From Yamagishiella unicocca (lineage: Eukaryota > Chlorophyta > Chlorophyceae > Chlamydomonadales > Volvocaceae): a stretch of 64,000 nt of DNA. The position numbers were made by a program, and so were the translations under genes. Positions within the stretch are counted from its first letter, which is position 1, and each line of letters begins with the position of its first letter. Below the pieces are notes generated by a model, which saw only the letters and a list, made by a program, of their open reading frames with translations, had not been told where the DNA came from and made no database searches. This document shows, in pieces, positions 15,101 through 25,300 of this stretch. The stretch lies in NCBI GenBank assembly GCA_003116995.1, contig BDSL01000050.1, positions 558,001 to 622,000 on the forward strand, given 5' to 3'.

Positions 15101-18100
15101 ACCAGCGGCAGTATTTATCTCGCAGCAGCAGCAGCAGCAGCAGCGACAGCAGCAACAACAGCAGGCTGTCTACCCCGCACCACACGATCGATGGCGGCGC
15201 TTCCATACAAGCGACTTAAGGCAGGCCTGCTGGAACCACTACTGCCGTAACAGTCAATACCATCAACCTGCCGCCCCGGCACCCACCGTCCGCCAACTAT
15301 GCTAACAAGACAGCAGCCGGAGAGAACGCTGCTGCTAGCTAGCTAGATAGCTGCTGCTGGCACAGCGGCACATACGTGCACATATGCGACGGTATGACGA
15401 CCGATAGGCCATGTTGTACTACGCCTTATAGAAAAGGTCTTGCAAGCGGATGTCCGTTCTCGATCCATCCTCGTCGTGCGCAGGTAGGGAATAAACAACA
15501 ACTATCCCCCCTCTGCACGGTTGCGCCCTCGCACCATTTACCATACCTCGGCCGACACCTACCTCCTGATGATGTATGACGACCGCGCGCGTCGTACCAC
15601 GCAACATACACACATACACACACTCTTACCTGCTGCGGTGGCGGCGGAGCACGTACGAGAGTATCACCCGCCCGCCCCCGCCCGCCCCCCGTGATGGACT
15701 CGCTCGCCGAAACCGCCAACCGTCTAACGAACGGCGGCGCCGTCGTAGCGTGCGTGCGTCTGCCGCGGCTGGCCGGCGCGCACGCACGCACGCACGCGCA
15801 ATATTGTATGCAAGCAATCGATGACGATCGAGCGGCCCACTTACCGCAGGTGACCCGCCGCTTCTGTCCGCCGCTGATGCCCTTGAGCAGCTCGTCGCCC
15901 ACCACCGTGTCCTGGCGGCAGGCGGCAGCAGGTGGCAGGTGGCAGCAGGTGGCAGGTGGCAGGTGGCAGGTGGCAGGTGGCAGGCAGGCAGCCGGGAGGG
16001 CGGGTAGGTGCGGATGCCGGTGCGGGTCGCAGTCAGCAGAGAAAGAAGAAGCTGCTGATAATAAGCGATTCAGAAGACGTACGTACGTACGGCACGGCGT
16101 CGGACCATCAGCTCGGCAACGAACGACTTCTGCTGCTAGCTGGCAATGTGTTAATCTGGGTGGCGGCGGCGGGTCGCTCGCTCGGTGATGACTAACGCAG
16201 CAGGCAACTGACCCATCGTTGCCAATCAATCAACGAGCTTGACAGTTAGCCAGCCGGCAGCCTGCTGTGAGGCACCGTAAGCTATCTATCTATCTATCTA
16301 GGCCCATCGCCATATCCATAGGGCTGGAGGGGCTTAACAGTCCAGGGAAGCAAGGCCGCTACTGTGCTGTTGTCCTCTGTTACAGCAGTGCAACGAGCGA
16401 GTGCAACGCTGGAGGCAACGAGCGAATGGCAGCAGTCGTACAAAGAGCATTAGGTAGCAGCCTTCCCTGGACTACTACCTAACCCCCTCGAACCACAGCG
16501 AGCCCTCCCCCGTCTACCTGCCCCACCCTACCTCCCCCCAAGAGCAACACTTACTACTCCCGACCTTGCCCTACCCATCCCCAATGTCCCTTTGTTTGCC
16601 CCTCTCGCACATAGCAGTAGCCCATTCGCTCCCATTAGTTTGCCCCTCTCGCACATAGCAGTAGCCCATTCGCTCCCATTAGTTTGCCCCTCTCGCACAT
16701 AGCAGTAGCCCATTCGCTCCCATTAGTTTGCCCCTCTCGTACATAGCAGTAGCCCATTCGCTCCCATTAGTTTGCCCCTCTCGCACATAGCAGTAGCCCA
16801 TTCGCTCCCATTAGTTTGCCCCTCTCGCACATAGCAGTAGCCCATTCGCTCCCATTAGTTTGCCCCTCTCGCACATAGCAGTAGCCCATTCGCTCCCATT
16901 AGTTTGCCCCTCTCGTACATAGCAGTAGCCCATTCGCTCCCATTAGTTTGCCCCTCTCGCACATAGCAGTAGCCCATTCGCTCCCATTAGTTTGCCCCTC
17001 TCGCACATAGCAGTAGCCCATTCGCTCCCATTAGTTTGCCCCTCTCGTACATAGCAGTAGCCCATTCGCTCCCATTAGTTTGCCCCTCTCGCACATAGCA
17101 GTAGCCCATTCGCTCCCATTAGTTTGCCCCTCTCGCACATAGCAGTAGCCCATTCGCTCCCATTAGTTTGCCCCTCTCGCACATAGCAGTAGCCCATTCG
17201 CTCCCATTAGTTTGCCTCGCTCCACCTTTTTCGTTCCCGACATCCAAGATAGGTAGGTACCCAGACACATAGATATATGGGTACGTACACATACGGTTGC
17301 TGCTGCCCAGCCCTCCCACAAGCGTGTGTCGCATGTACCCCGTCCGCCCAAGCAGCGGCAGCCCCCCACTCACGCACCATGACGTGATCGACACCAAGCA
17401 GCTTGGCAAACATCTGTGGAAGCCATGGATGGGAGAGGCCGTTAGGGAAATGGGATGGATGTAGGGCAGCGCATACACATATCGACGTATTTATGTACAT
17501 AAGAGGCGTCGATGATGAGCCGCCGTGGCGGTCCCAAGGGGGGTTTACTCCATGAGACCCCTCGTCCCGCCCCTCGCTCTTCACCTCGGCAGGTGACCAA
17601 ACGCACCCATGTCGGTCGCAACCCAGGGACTGTGGCCCAAGGCACCCAGGGCCACCGCTCCTTGCACAAGCGCTATAGGAATGAAGTAATTGTAATATAA
17701 TATACGTGAGCTGTGGGCTCTGCCGGTTACGGTAATGGACCCTCACTTGACTGACTGTTCAATAGGCTGAACGTCTGTGTTGCGGAGGCGAACCAAGCGT
17801 AAAGCAAAGTAGTTTTATTATATTTACTGCACACGTACTGTCCGCAATAAAATACATGACATGCGTGACATAGCCCTAAAATTTGTACAACCGCGCTGGC
17901 GCAACCGCGCTGTCGTTCCCACGCAGCCGTTCGTCTGCAACCCAGCAATCGGCTAATGGAATAGAGGCAGGTCAGACGTATCCATGTGAGTAAATATGCA
18001 AACGGAGCCTTTTTGCGATTTGCGCGCGCAATTGGACCCGCTCGCTGCCGAGTGCCGACAGACTGGCAAAGTCAGCGCCCACCCTTATTCGCGCACCCGC

Positions 18101-20491
18101 ACCTACCTCCACGAGGATGTTCTTGCTCTTCTGGGTGAAGGTGGCGACCCAAAGGCGCTCAAGGTCGGGGTCAGGCTCCACGCCCGCCTCCAGCTCGCGG
18201 GAGCGCATCACGTCGTAGAGATCTGTTACCGGTCGAAAGGTGGACATAGGACGCGCGAGGGGCAGTAATATGGCATGCAGTGCATACAAGGGGAGGGCGC
18301 ACGAACGCACGCGCGCCCCTTCCCTGCTTGCCCTCTTTGCTAATGCCTGCTTCCGGATGGGAGCGCTCCGCGTCGCTGCGCCAGCAGCCACACTGCTTCC
18401 TGGGCTAGCTCGGCGGTGAGTCAGCCCATGGGTGTTCGTTGAGGACTCACGCTTGCTCAGCCCGGGCCCGAGGCTCTCCGACGCGAAGGACATTGTCTCC
18501 GAAACCGTCATCTCCGCGATATGGGTGTCCTGCTGCGACACGTACGTGGCCGTCCGCTCCGGCAGGAAGTCGGAACCGGGGCTTGGGAGCGGAGGGGAGG
18601 GGAGGGAGGGGAAGACCCTTGGATGCGAGGAAAGCCGTTTAGGACAGACGTTTCGAGGTGCATGCTGGAGGGGAGGGGAGGGAGAGGAGACCCATGGGTC
18701 GGCATTTAAAGAGGAGAGTACAGTCGCAGATAAAATCGAGAAGAAAGATTTGGGTCACTGGGAGGGAGGCGGGGCAGGGCGGTTGGCTATCAGTGAGGCG
18801 AGTCGCCCTGGCTCCCGTTGTATGGTTGGGCAAAGAAGCCATCCGATACTTGCAGCGGCTCCCGTGTGCGTGCAATCGTGCGCGCCGCCTTCTTATTACC
18901 TCATGCCGTTGTAAGTCACAGCGCCAGTAAAGCGCAGGTCCTTGTATGTCTTGTGCAGCTGGTGGGCAAGCGTCTTCATGAGAGTGGTTTTGCCGCTGCC
19001 CGGCGGCCCCAGCATCAGGCACATGCGGCCCTGCGGCGCACGTGCGGGTAGGATGGCGGTACGGCACGAATAGGACGAGCGAGCAGTCGGGGTACGGCCC
19101 GGCAAGCACGTAGGGAGACGGCTGTACTGCGCACGTCAGCGACAGACGCACGCAAAGCTTCGAGTCGTGTGGCCGGTAGCTGCGGGGGCGCTGCCTCCGC
19201 GCGCGGAGAGAAGTGCTGGCTGACGTGTGAGGGTGCACGGCGGCATCAGAGCGGTGGGGCACACTGCGGAGCGAGCTGAGCGTGTGGCGTTTCGTCGCCC
19301 GCGCGCCGTCACTACGTGGCGCACGGTTACATCCCATTCCATAATGCCACCCGTACTGAGACCCACGCGCCGAGCCGTCCTTGCCCTCCTTGGTTCTGTC
19401 TATCTTTTTGCATCCCATTCCGTCCCTTCCCTTTCCTTATCTCTTCACTGCATACAATGTGGGTTTCGGAGCGCGTACAAACATCGGCGGGACCAACCGT
19501 GATGACGTGTTCCGCGGCCGGAGCCGCTCGGCAGGAACGAAGCCAGCAGATGTAGGCGATACACACTAATCAGGGGAAAGTACGGTGCCGTACGTCCGTA
19601 CGTATGTATGTGACACATGGGGGGGTATCGGTGCAGCACGACGACCCAGCATGCAGCCGCGCACGCACCGGTCGCAGCGAGCCGCTGACGTTGTTCAAGA
19701 GGACGCGGCGGCGCGTCTGGCTGGGGCGGCCGCTGGGCATGAAGGGCGAGGCGCAGGCCTTGAGGATGGAGGCGGTGGCGGTGAGCAGCGTGGGGACCTG
19801 CGCCGCGCCCACTGGCACGTCCGCCTCGACCGTCAGGGCCTTCCAGCGGACCTCGATGCCGGGGAAGGACAAGCCAACTCTGCGTGCGTTATTAGGCGGT
19901 AGGTGAGTAGGGTTTTAGGGTCCTTTATGGAGCTGGGGGAGAGGAGGTGGCAAGAGGCAGGCCAACCCTTTGTCAGGCGGGCAGCAGCGGCGGCGATGAA
20001 CTGCAACACGCTGCAAGTCGCGTCGCGTACACGCGGCGCATGGGGAGCACGGGAGCTGGTGAGTGCGCTAGCTCAGGAAATGGCCGCGTCATCGTCATGT
20101 AGCGTTTATTCAAATGGTCACTTGCCGCTCCAGTCGCTCCGCGACCTTCTGCATAAGCCGCAGGTTGTCCTGGTCCTGTGTTTCCATTACTGTCTCCAGC
20201 AGAGCTCGTTTCGCTTCTCGATCCATCTTCTTCAATTCAGTTTTTGCATTTGTCTCCCTCGTCATCTGCGCATGAACACCGCATTTGCGCTTAGGAACAA
20301 CACATCCACGAACGTCGTATGCACTGCCCGACCCCCTGCACCTGACTGTATCCCGGAACGGCTCCTGCCACCGCACACTCGGCTATAACGGCGCGGTCTT
20401 CCATCTGCGCTGCCTCCGTATGGTCCACTTCCTCGTCGTCGGGCACAAGGTGGCGATGGCTCAGCAAAGGGGCAGAGCCACTCGAATCCAT
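104..20491 (-). CDS. Full-size ABCG (PDR-type) ABC transporter, 31 exons, about 1460 aa
   Basis: ATP-driven membrane exporter of the pleiotropic-drug-resistance type, laid out NBD1-TMD1-NBD2-TMD2. Exons, low to high coordinate: 104..209, 936..990, 1325..1497, 1790..1950, 2245..2449, 3159..3386, 3798..3911, 4424..4652, 5002..5254, 5402..5634, 5966..6188, 7370..7455, 7810..7933, 8555..8703, 9179..9239, 9920..10019, 10261..10461, 10984..11093, 11828..11927, 12283..12380, 13003..13095, 14297..14476, 14714..14832, 15845..15911, 17378..17413, 18107..18222, 18451..18581, 18900..19030, 19669..19879, 20126..20265, 20342..20491. They total 4383 nt and all phases fit. Visible motifs: NBD1 Walker A GPPGSGKT (residues 175-182), signature ISGGQKRR (about 317), Walker B VMFLDE (about 337-342) and [11 protein letters not shown]2 has Walker A GASGAGKT (899-906), the family-typical signature [20 protein letters not shown] and CTIHQPS. 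Hydrophobic TMD blocks lie at about 525-770 and 1155-1460. The start is ATG at 20489-20491, with an in-frame TGA 18 nt upstream; the stop is TAG at 104-106. Weak points are the GTCGGT donor after 3159, the acceptor at 12380 and a GC donor at 20125. The substrate cannot be told from sequence. Confidence 0.95.
264..328. repeat. GGTGGGTGAGCG tandem repeat
   Basis: G/T-rich tandem repeat with units of about 16 bp built on GGTGGGTGGGTGAGC. It lies in the last ABCG intron, on the plus strand next to the terminal exon. Confidence 0.85.
1074..1161. repeat. 19-bp tandem repeat (CCGCAGGAACAGAATCACA)
   Basis: About 4.5 units of 19 bp. The last units drift to CCGCTGGAACAGACGCACG. It is intronic in the ABCG gene and follows a short TTAGGGTTTTAGGG telomere-like stretch at about 1030-1055. 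Confidence 0.9.
3070..3122. repeat. (CCCCA)n simple repeat
   Basis: About ten CCCCA units just downstream (minus strand) of the ABCG exon ending at 3159. Confidence 0.95.
5270..5370. repeat. GGGGCGGAGATCCGG tandem repeat
   Basis: Imperfect units built on GGGGCGGAGATCCG fill most of the short ABCG intron between exons 5402..5634 and 5002..5254. Confidence 0.8.
6306..6410. repeat. 15-bp tandem repeat (TATTGGGCTAGCTAC)
   Basis: About seven units of TATTGGGCTAGCTAC with single-base variants, in the ABCG intron between exons 7370..7455 and 5966..6188. Confidence 0.9.
11329..11462. repeat. 11-bp tandem repeat (GTGTGTGAGGT)
   Basis: About a dozen 11-bp units in the ABCG intron between exons 11828..11927 and 10984..11093. 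Confidence 0.92.
13438..13655. repeat. Inverted pair of family-B repeats (MITE-like)
   Basis: The left arm, about 13441-13492, contains AACCGGTAACGCGACTGGGG. The right arm, about 13602-13651, is its reverse complement with a few differences. Roughly 110 bp separate them. The arms are the same short repeat found singly in many introns here. This could be a small non-autonomous element or a chance head-to-head insertion. It lies in the ABCG intron between exons 14297..14476 and 13003..13095. Confidence 0.75.
13886..13982. repeat. Family-D repeat with AT-rich palindrome
   Basis: The block contains GCCGGCCGGAGCCTGGCG and ends in the hairpin-forming GGGGCGGACTCCGCCCC. An AATAATAATATTATTATT palindrome stands directly before it. 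A second copy lies at about 40716-40802, also beside an AT-rich palindrome. Confidence 0.85.
13983..14187 (-). repeat. Family-A dispersed repeat, long copy
   Basis: This copy of about 200 bp reads on the minus strand from ACCCGTGGATGCGAG through a stretch with CGACCTTCGGCGG to GGGCGCTAGC. Relatives lie at about 24680-24910, 37141-37300, 47555-47885 and 48682-49007, with partial copies at 18605-18665 and 26966-27060. It is intronic in the ABCG gene. Confidence 0.85.
15938..15988. repeat. 10-bp tandem repeat (GCAGGTGGCA)
   Basis: About five decamer units immediately beside the acceptor of the ABCG exon 15845..15911. Confidence 0.85.
16595..17216. repeat. 44-bp minisatellite, 14 copies, in an ABCG intron
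   Basis: The unit starts TTTGCCCCTCTCGCACATAG and continues with 24 more bases. Fourteen head-to-tail units fill 16595-17210 (616 bp), followed by a 6-base partial unit. The only variation seen is GCACATAG to GTACATAG in units 4, 8 and 11. It lies in the intron between the micro-exon 17378-17413 and the exon 15845-15911. The repeat is open on the minus strand but is not coding. Confidence 0.97.
17378..17413 (-). other. 36-nt micro-exon of the ABCG gene
   Basis: This exon adds exactly 12 codons ([12 protein letters not shown]) between the exon ending NILVE and the exon beginning DTVVGDELL. It has an acceptor ending CACAG and a GTGCGT donor, and is phase 0 on both sides. The peptide occupies the place of the conserved helix before the NBD1 signature in PDR proteins, so it is needed for a normal NBD1. 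Automatic gene finders would easily skip it. Confidence 0.85.
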
Positions 20492-22320
20492 CTCGTATTC
20501 CTGCCGTCAATTACTATTGGCATGGGTGGTGTCCGCTCGGCGTTTGCATTAACGACCGTGGACCGCGGGTTGTACTAGATAACTTGGAGAGGAAAGCTAC
20601 TCTTACGGGCGCTTAGGTGGAATAAGACATTTATTGATGAGTGGTATTATCAGGATGTGTTACGCCACGCAGCAAGCTAAAATTGGGACACGGGTGCCTG
20701 GTGGTTGGCGTACGGTTGGATTACGGAGGGTTGAGGTCTCGCTGAGACTCCCATCGCGCGATGATTCGGCCATGCTGCCGTCTCAATCAGATAATGGTTT
20801 GTATGCTGTAAATCCCAAAATTAATGGCCATGTGCCTTGGGTTGCTGTGTGCAGAGGTTCGGAGTTACGAACGGAAACGGGCGGCCGAGGAGCGATGATA
20901 GGACTGCATGTTGATCTGATTTAACGTCTTAATACTTACAATCATGAAGAATTGATGCTTGTAAATGATGGTAACGCTTACGGTGGCCTTTGCCCGTATC
21001 CAACATCACGTCAGGCTTGTATCCCATTGCGTCCGATAATCCCTTTGAAAGCTGCAGGTATCCTCGTCATCAAACTCACATGGAACAACTGAGCGTAGTC
21101 GACCACGCCGATCCGCGTTTTGGATTCTGTAAAAGCAATCACGAAACGGATCGTCCATAGAGGATATAGCTGTTCAGTGTTCTTTGCCTCACTGACCACC
21201 GTACGCTGACCTCGAAAATGACACAGACAACTCGGTGTATGAGGCGCGATCCAAATACCGAGGAAGCCATTCCGGCTGAAACCCTAAAACCCTACACGGG
21301 GTTCAGGCTCCACGGAAGGAGGCGAGCAGTACGACAGCGACCTCAATCGCGGGCTCAAAAAGGTCGTTGAAGCCTTCGCTAAAGCAGGCCGGACCAACGA
21401 TACAGCCTATGCATATGTTGTCATGGCAATGACGTTGCCCGGGAGGTGGGCTTTGTAGTAGTACCGTTCGCAGTGGGCTCGAGACCAAAAGGCAGAACCA
21501 CCGGGCACATCGCCGGACACTGAAGGAGATGAGAAGAGGCAGGAACCCAACGTAACACACCAATGGCATCAGGGGCAAACCGCCAATCAACAGTCCACTG
21601 TGTACACTCATCCCATCAAGCCGTTCACCTCTTTTACCGTTTACGATCGGTTGACTGCCAATCACCTGCTCGCCCACCCCTGTATACCCCACCAGTGGTC
21701 CCCAGTCCACAACGAAAGCGATCTACTACCCTGCGTGTCGTTTTGCGCCTTGCCAAGGAACACGACTTACCGTTGCTGTTCGTGACGACAACACCTGCAA
21801 CCAGCTGCTAAATTTCCAAAAGGAGAACGAGGCGATTGGGGTAGTTGGGGCTGCAGGGCTTGCTGGCAAGAGTAGTACTCGGGAGCCCATGCCAGGGTCG
21901 TGCCACACCCAGTGCACGCTGATCCGTCGCTGTGGAACGCTGTCGGCACTAGAGCTACACAGCCGAGGTTCGATCCCTGGATGTTACATGTCCCTCGTAT
22001 AGTACGCCGCACCGGCGCGTCCACCTCCCCGCACCGCACCCACATCGGATTTCGCAGGCACGCGAGATCTGGATCGCGCGTGAGAAAGGGGGCCCCACAA
22101 TCTGCTGGATCCACGGCGTCACTGCACGACACCTTCCGCACAACACCTGTAGCGCGTAGCGTGTGCACCAACCAACGGCGACGAATTAACCTACGCCCAA
22201 ACCAACATTTATAAGAACGTTACCAAGCCCAACTGCTTGCGTTCAGCACCGCTCGGACCGCACGCACTCGCACAGTCACGCCTTGGATTCCTTCGGGTCG
22301 CCGCAGCATCGCGGCCCACC
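20492..22320. other. Intergenic region between TRM11 3' end and ABCG start
   Basis: 1.8 kb with no gene that I can support. It should hold the ABCG promoter (near 20500-20700, no TATA box recognised) and the TRM11 3' UTR. One copy of the TIR-like motif family (CGCAGTGGGCTCGAGACC) lies at about 21467-21490, and a short AAACCCTAAAACCC telomere-like stretch at about 21284. Open frames here have no family resemblance. Confidence 0.6.
21984..21988 (-). promoter_or_regulatory. Candidate TGTAA polyadenylation signal of TRM11
   Basis: On the minus strand TGTAA occurs about 335 nt after the TRM11 stop. TGTAA is the usual poly(A) signal of Chlamydomonas-type algae. The assignment rests on motif and distance only. 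Confidence 0.45.
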
Positions 22321-25300
22321 CTAGCAGTTTTTTCCTCGGCAACGCCGTCGAGGCTTGGCGTCGCCGTCCGCCCCTGCGCCGCCGTCCAACGGCTCCGGAA
22401 TCTGCTCGTACACAATGTCGTGCAGCCGGTCGATGGCCATGGTGGGGTCGGGCCGTGCGGCGTGGTACGCCGCGGCCACCGCCGCGTCGTACGGTCGTAC
22501 TTTCTGCATCGTCACGAGGCGCCGGCTGTAGCGGCTGGTCAGGATTTGCTCGCTGCGGGGAGGCGGCAGGGGAGGCGCGGGTGGGCGGGAGAAGCGGTTG
22601 GCAAGACGTAAGGAGGCCGAGAACGTATCGGGGAGGATCGCTTAGGGTCTTAGGGTTTTGGCAGGACCGGATTGGGGCCGAGCGAAGGAGCCCAAGGGGA
22701 CCGGGGGTGGCCAGGGTCAGGCTGTATCAAGAGGACGCACAGTCTGTGCTGCGGGATGGGGGGGAGGAATACCCGGTTACATGGGAGGGGGGGAGGAAGA
22801 CCGGGTTACACGGGGATGGGGAGGGAGAGGGGAAGCTGCAGCCTTGTGCCAGCAGCAGCACCCCAGCGCATCGGATTGGGTGAGCAACCGATGAGCCTCC
22901 GCCCACGTGCCGCCAAGGCCCGCTCGCCCGCATCATTTGCCAGCCCAGCGAAACCCCCACACCCGCGAGTACGACCCGAAAGTACGACCCGCCGCGCACC
23001 TGTTGGCCACAATCTCCAGGGAGGGGTGACGTGGCAGCTCCGCCTCGTCGTACGTCTCGGGGGTGGCGGGCAGGAAGTACACCAGCCGGCCGCCCACCAC
23101 CAGCAGCCGCGCGGACAGATCCAGCAGGTCGCGCAGGCACTCGCCGAGGGTGTACGGCTGTACGGCGTCGTACGGCGGGGGTGGGTTAGGGCTTAGGGGC
23201 ACGAGCAAGGCGGCGGCGGAGCAAAGGCGGCGACGTCAAGGACTCTCAAGGTGGATTTATTTGTGCGGACCGCCCGACCTCTGCGGCCTTGACACACAGG
23301 CACAGGCACCGGCCGCGCACAGTGTCGAGGACTGCGGGCGCCCTCTCTCTTTCTCCCTCGATGCGACGCGGCTGCCCCACCTGGGTGGCGGCGATGTGGC
23401 TGGTGCGGTCGGTGATGGCAGGTCGCCTGGCGGCCACCCCAGGGCGCGCGCCAGTCTTCTTGCCCCCCGCGCGGACGCCGTACGGCGGATCTCCGATGAT
23501 GGCGTCGAGGATCTTGTTTTTATCGGGGCGGGGCGGGGCGGGGGAGGACGGGTTAGCTGGGGGTTAGCGGGGGTTAGCGGGGGTTAGGGGAGCTGCTCGG
23601 GCAGCGAAGGGAGATTCGCGGGGGAGGAAGGGAGCTCGGCGGAAAGGGAGGTTGGCGAGGAAGCAGAACACGAGGAAACGGCGTGGTAAACCGAGAGTCG
23701 GGATGGAGGAGGGGAGCTGCTCCGGCAAGCGGCGGCGACACCAGCTCGCGTTCCCTCCCCTTCCACTTCCCCACTCACTTCCGTCAAGGTCTGAAACCCT
23801 AAAATAGAACCTTCAACGCCCTTCGCCCCTCAAGCCCCGGCAGGCCGCCCTCCACCGTCGCTGGCGCGTCCACCCACCCCTTTCTGCTCCTCCCACCCCT
23901 TTTCGCCCCGTCCCCACTGTTCTGTGCCCTACCTGCCGCCTACTCGTCACCCGTCCCGGCATTCCCTTGGCGCACGTCGGCACCCGCTCGACTAAACTAC
24001 TTTTCATTCGCCGCCGTACTACCGTACAGCGCAACGCCGTCCACTCCGATGCGTGCATCAAGCCTGCGATCCGGCGACTCTTCCTCTTCCGCCGCGCCGG
24101 CTGGGATTCTTCGTTGCTTCGACCCCTGCCCGCCCGTTCCACCAACGCCCCCACCCACCTCTGTCAAGTCAGGTCGGAAGGGGTGTCGGTGCGCGTCCAG
24201 TCGAATCAGGTCCACGGGCAACGGGAGGCCGTACTGCTGGAAGTTGGAGGCGATGGTCAGTCGCTCGCCGCCCTTGCCCACCTGGCGGCGGCGGGCGTGA
24301 TCCGGGGAGTGAGTGGGGAGTGAGGTGTCTTAGGGATGAGGGAAGGAGCAGAGAGAAGAACCGCCGAAAAGGCCCGACAGGAGGTGCGGAAGGTAGGGGT
24401 GGGGGAGGAAGGGGTGGGGGAGGCGGGACACGGCCAGCACGGGCGGTGGGGCGTCCGCCAGCAGCCGGAGGGGCGGGGGCCGCGGTTGGCGCGTGGATGC
24501 AACATTGGGCACACAAGCCGCGAGGGGAGATGGACAAGTGTACGGCGTACGACACGGAAAACGTTCCTAGGGAAAGGGATACGTGCCACGCGTGCATCTG
24601 CGAGGCTCTGATGGTGGGGCGGGGCCGAATGGTGTCGGCAGCCCGGGCGCGTTGGGGTGGAGTGCGTTGGGGTCGCAAGGAAGACGCCCCGTGTACGCGA
24701 GAAAAACCGTTTAGAGCAGACGTTTCGAGATGAATGCTGGAGGACTTGCTTTAGGAAACGAAAGACGGATGTCGTATGTCGACCTAAGGCGGCTAATAAG
24801 CTAAATCGGTGGCGGCGCCTAGGCTAAAGGAAGCGAGGACCCCGCGTGACGTAAGGAAACGCTTCGCGAAACCGGTTTGTTTTGGGCGCTAGCTGGAGAA
24901 CTGGGGGAGGAGGCGAACGATGGGATAGCAGAAGGCGCGGCGAGGCCCCCCCCCCGGACGCGTTGGGGTGCGATGCGTTGCATCCCGGCCCCCCGGCTCC
25001 GAACCGGTGTCGGTTTTCCTACACCGATCAGCGCACCGATCAGTGCCGTCCCGCGGCTGTCCTCTCAGACCGACGTTCAACCGCAGACCGGTGTGCAAGC
25101 AGGCTTTCGGCTCTCTTTCCTCGCGTGCCAAGGAATAGCAAAACCCTAAACCCCCCCGAGCTCCCCCTGCCCCCCGAGCCCCCCCCCGTGGATTCGCGGG
25201 TTTATTTTATACCCCCCGAGCCCCCCCCTGTGGGTTCGCGGGTTTATTTTATACCCCCCGAGGGACCCCCCCCCGGCCAACCCACCTTGCCCTCCCGGAT

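Noticed and set aside
16595..17216. Regular repeat array resembling a CRISPR
   Set aside because: Units are directly adjacent with no unique spacers, and the array lies in an intron of a eukaryotic gene. It is a minisatellite.
21940..21990. B-box-like GGTTCGATCCC
   Set aside because: No credible D or anticodon arm and a mismatched T-stem; not called as tRNA.
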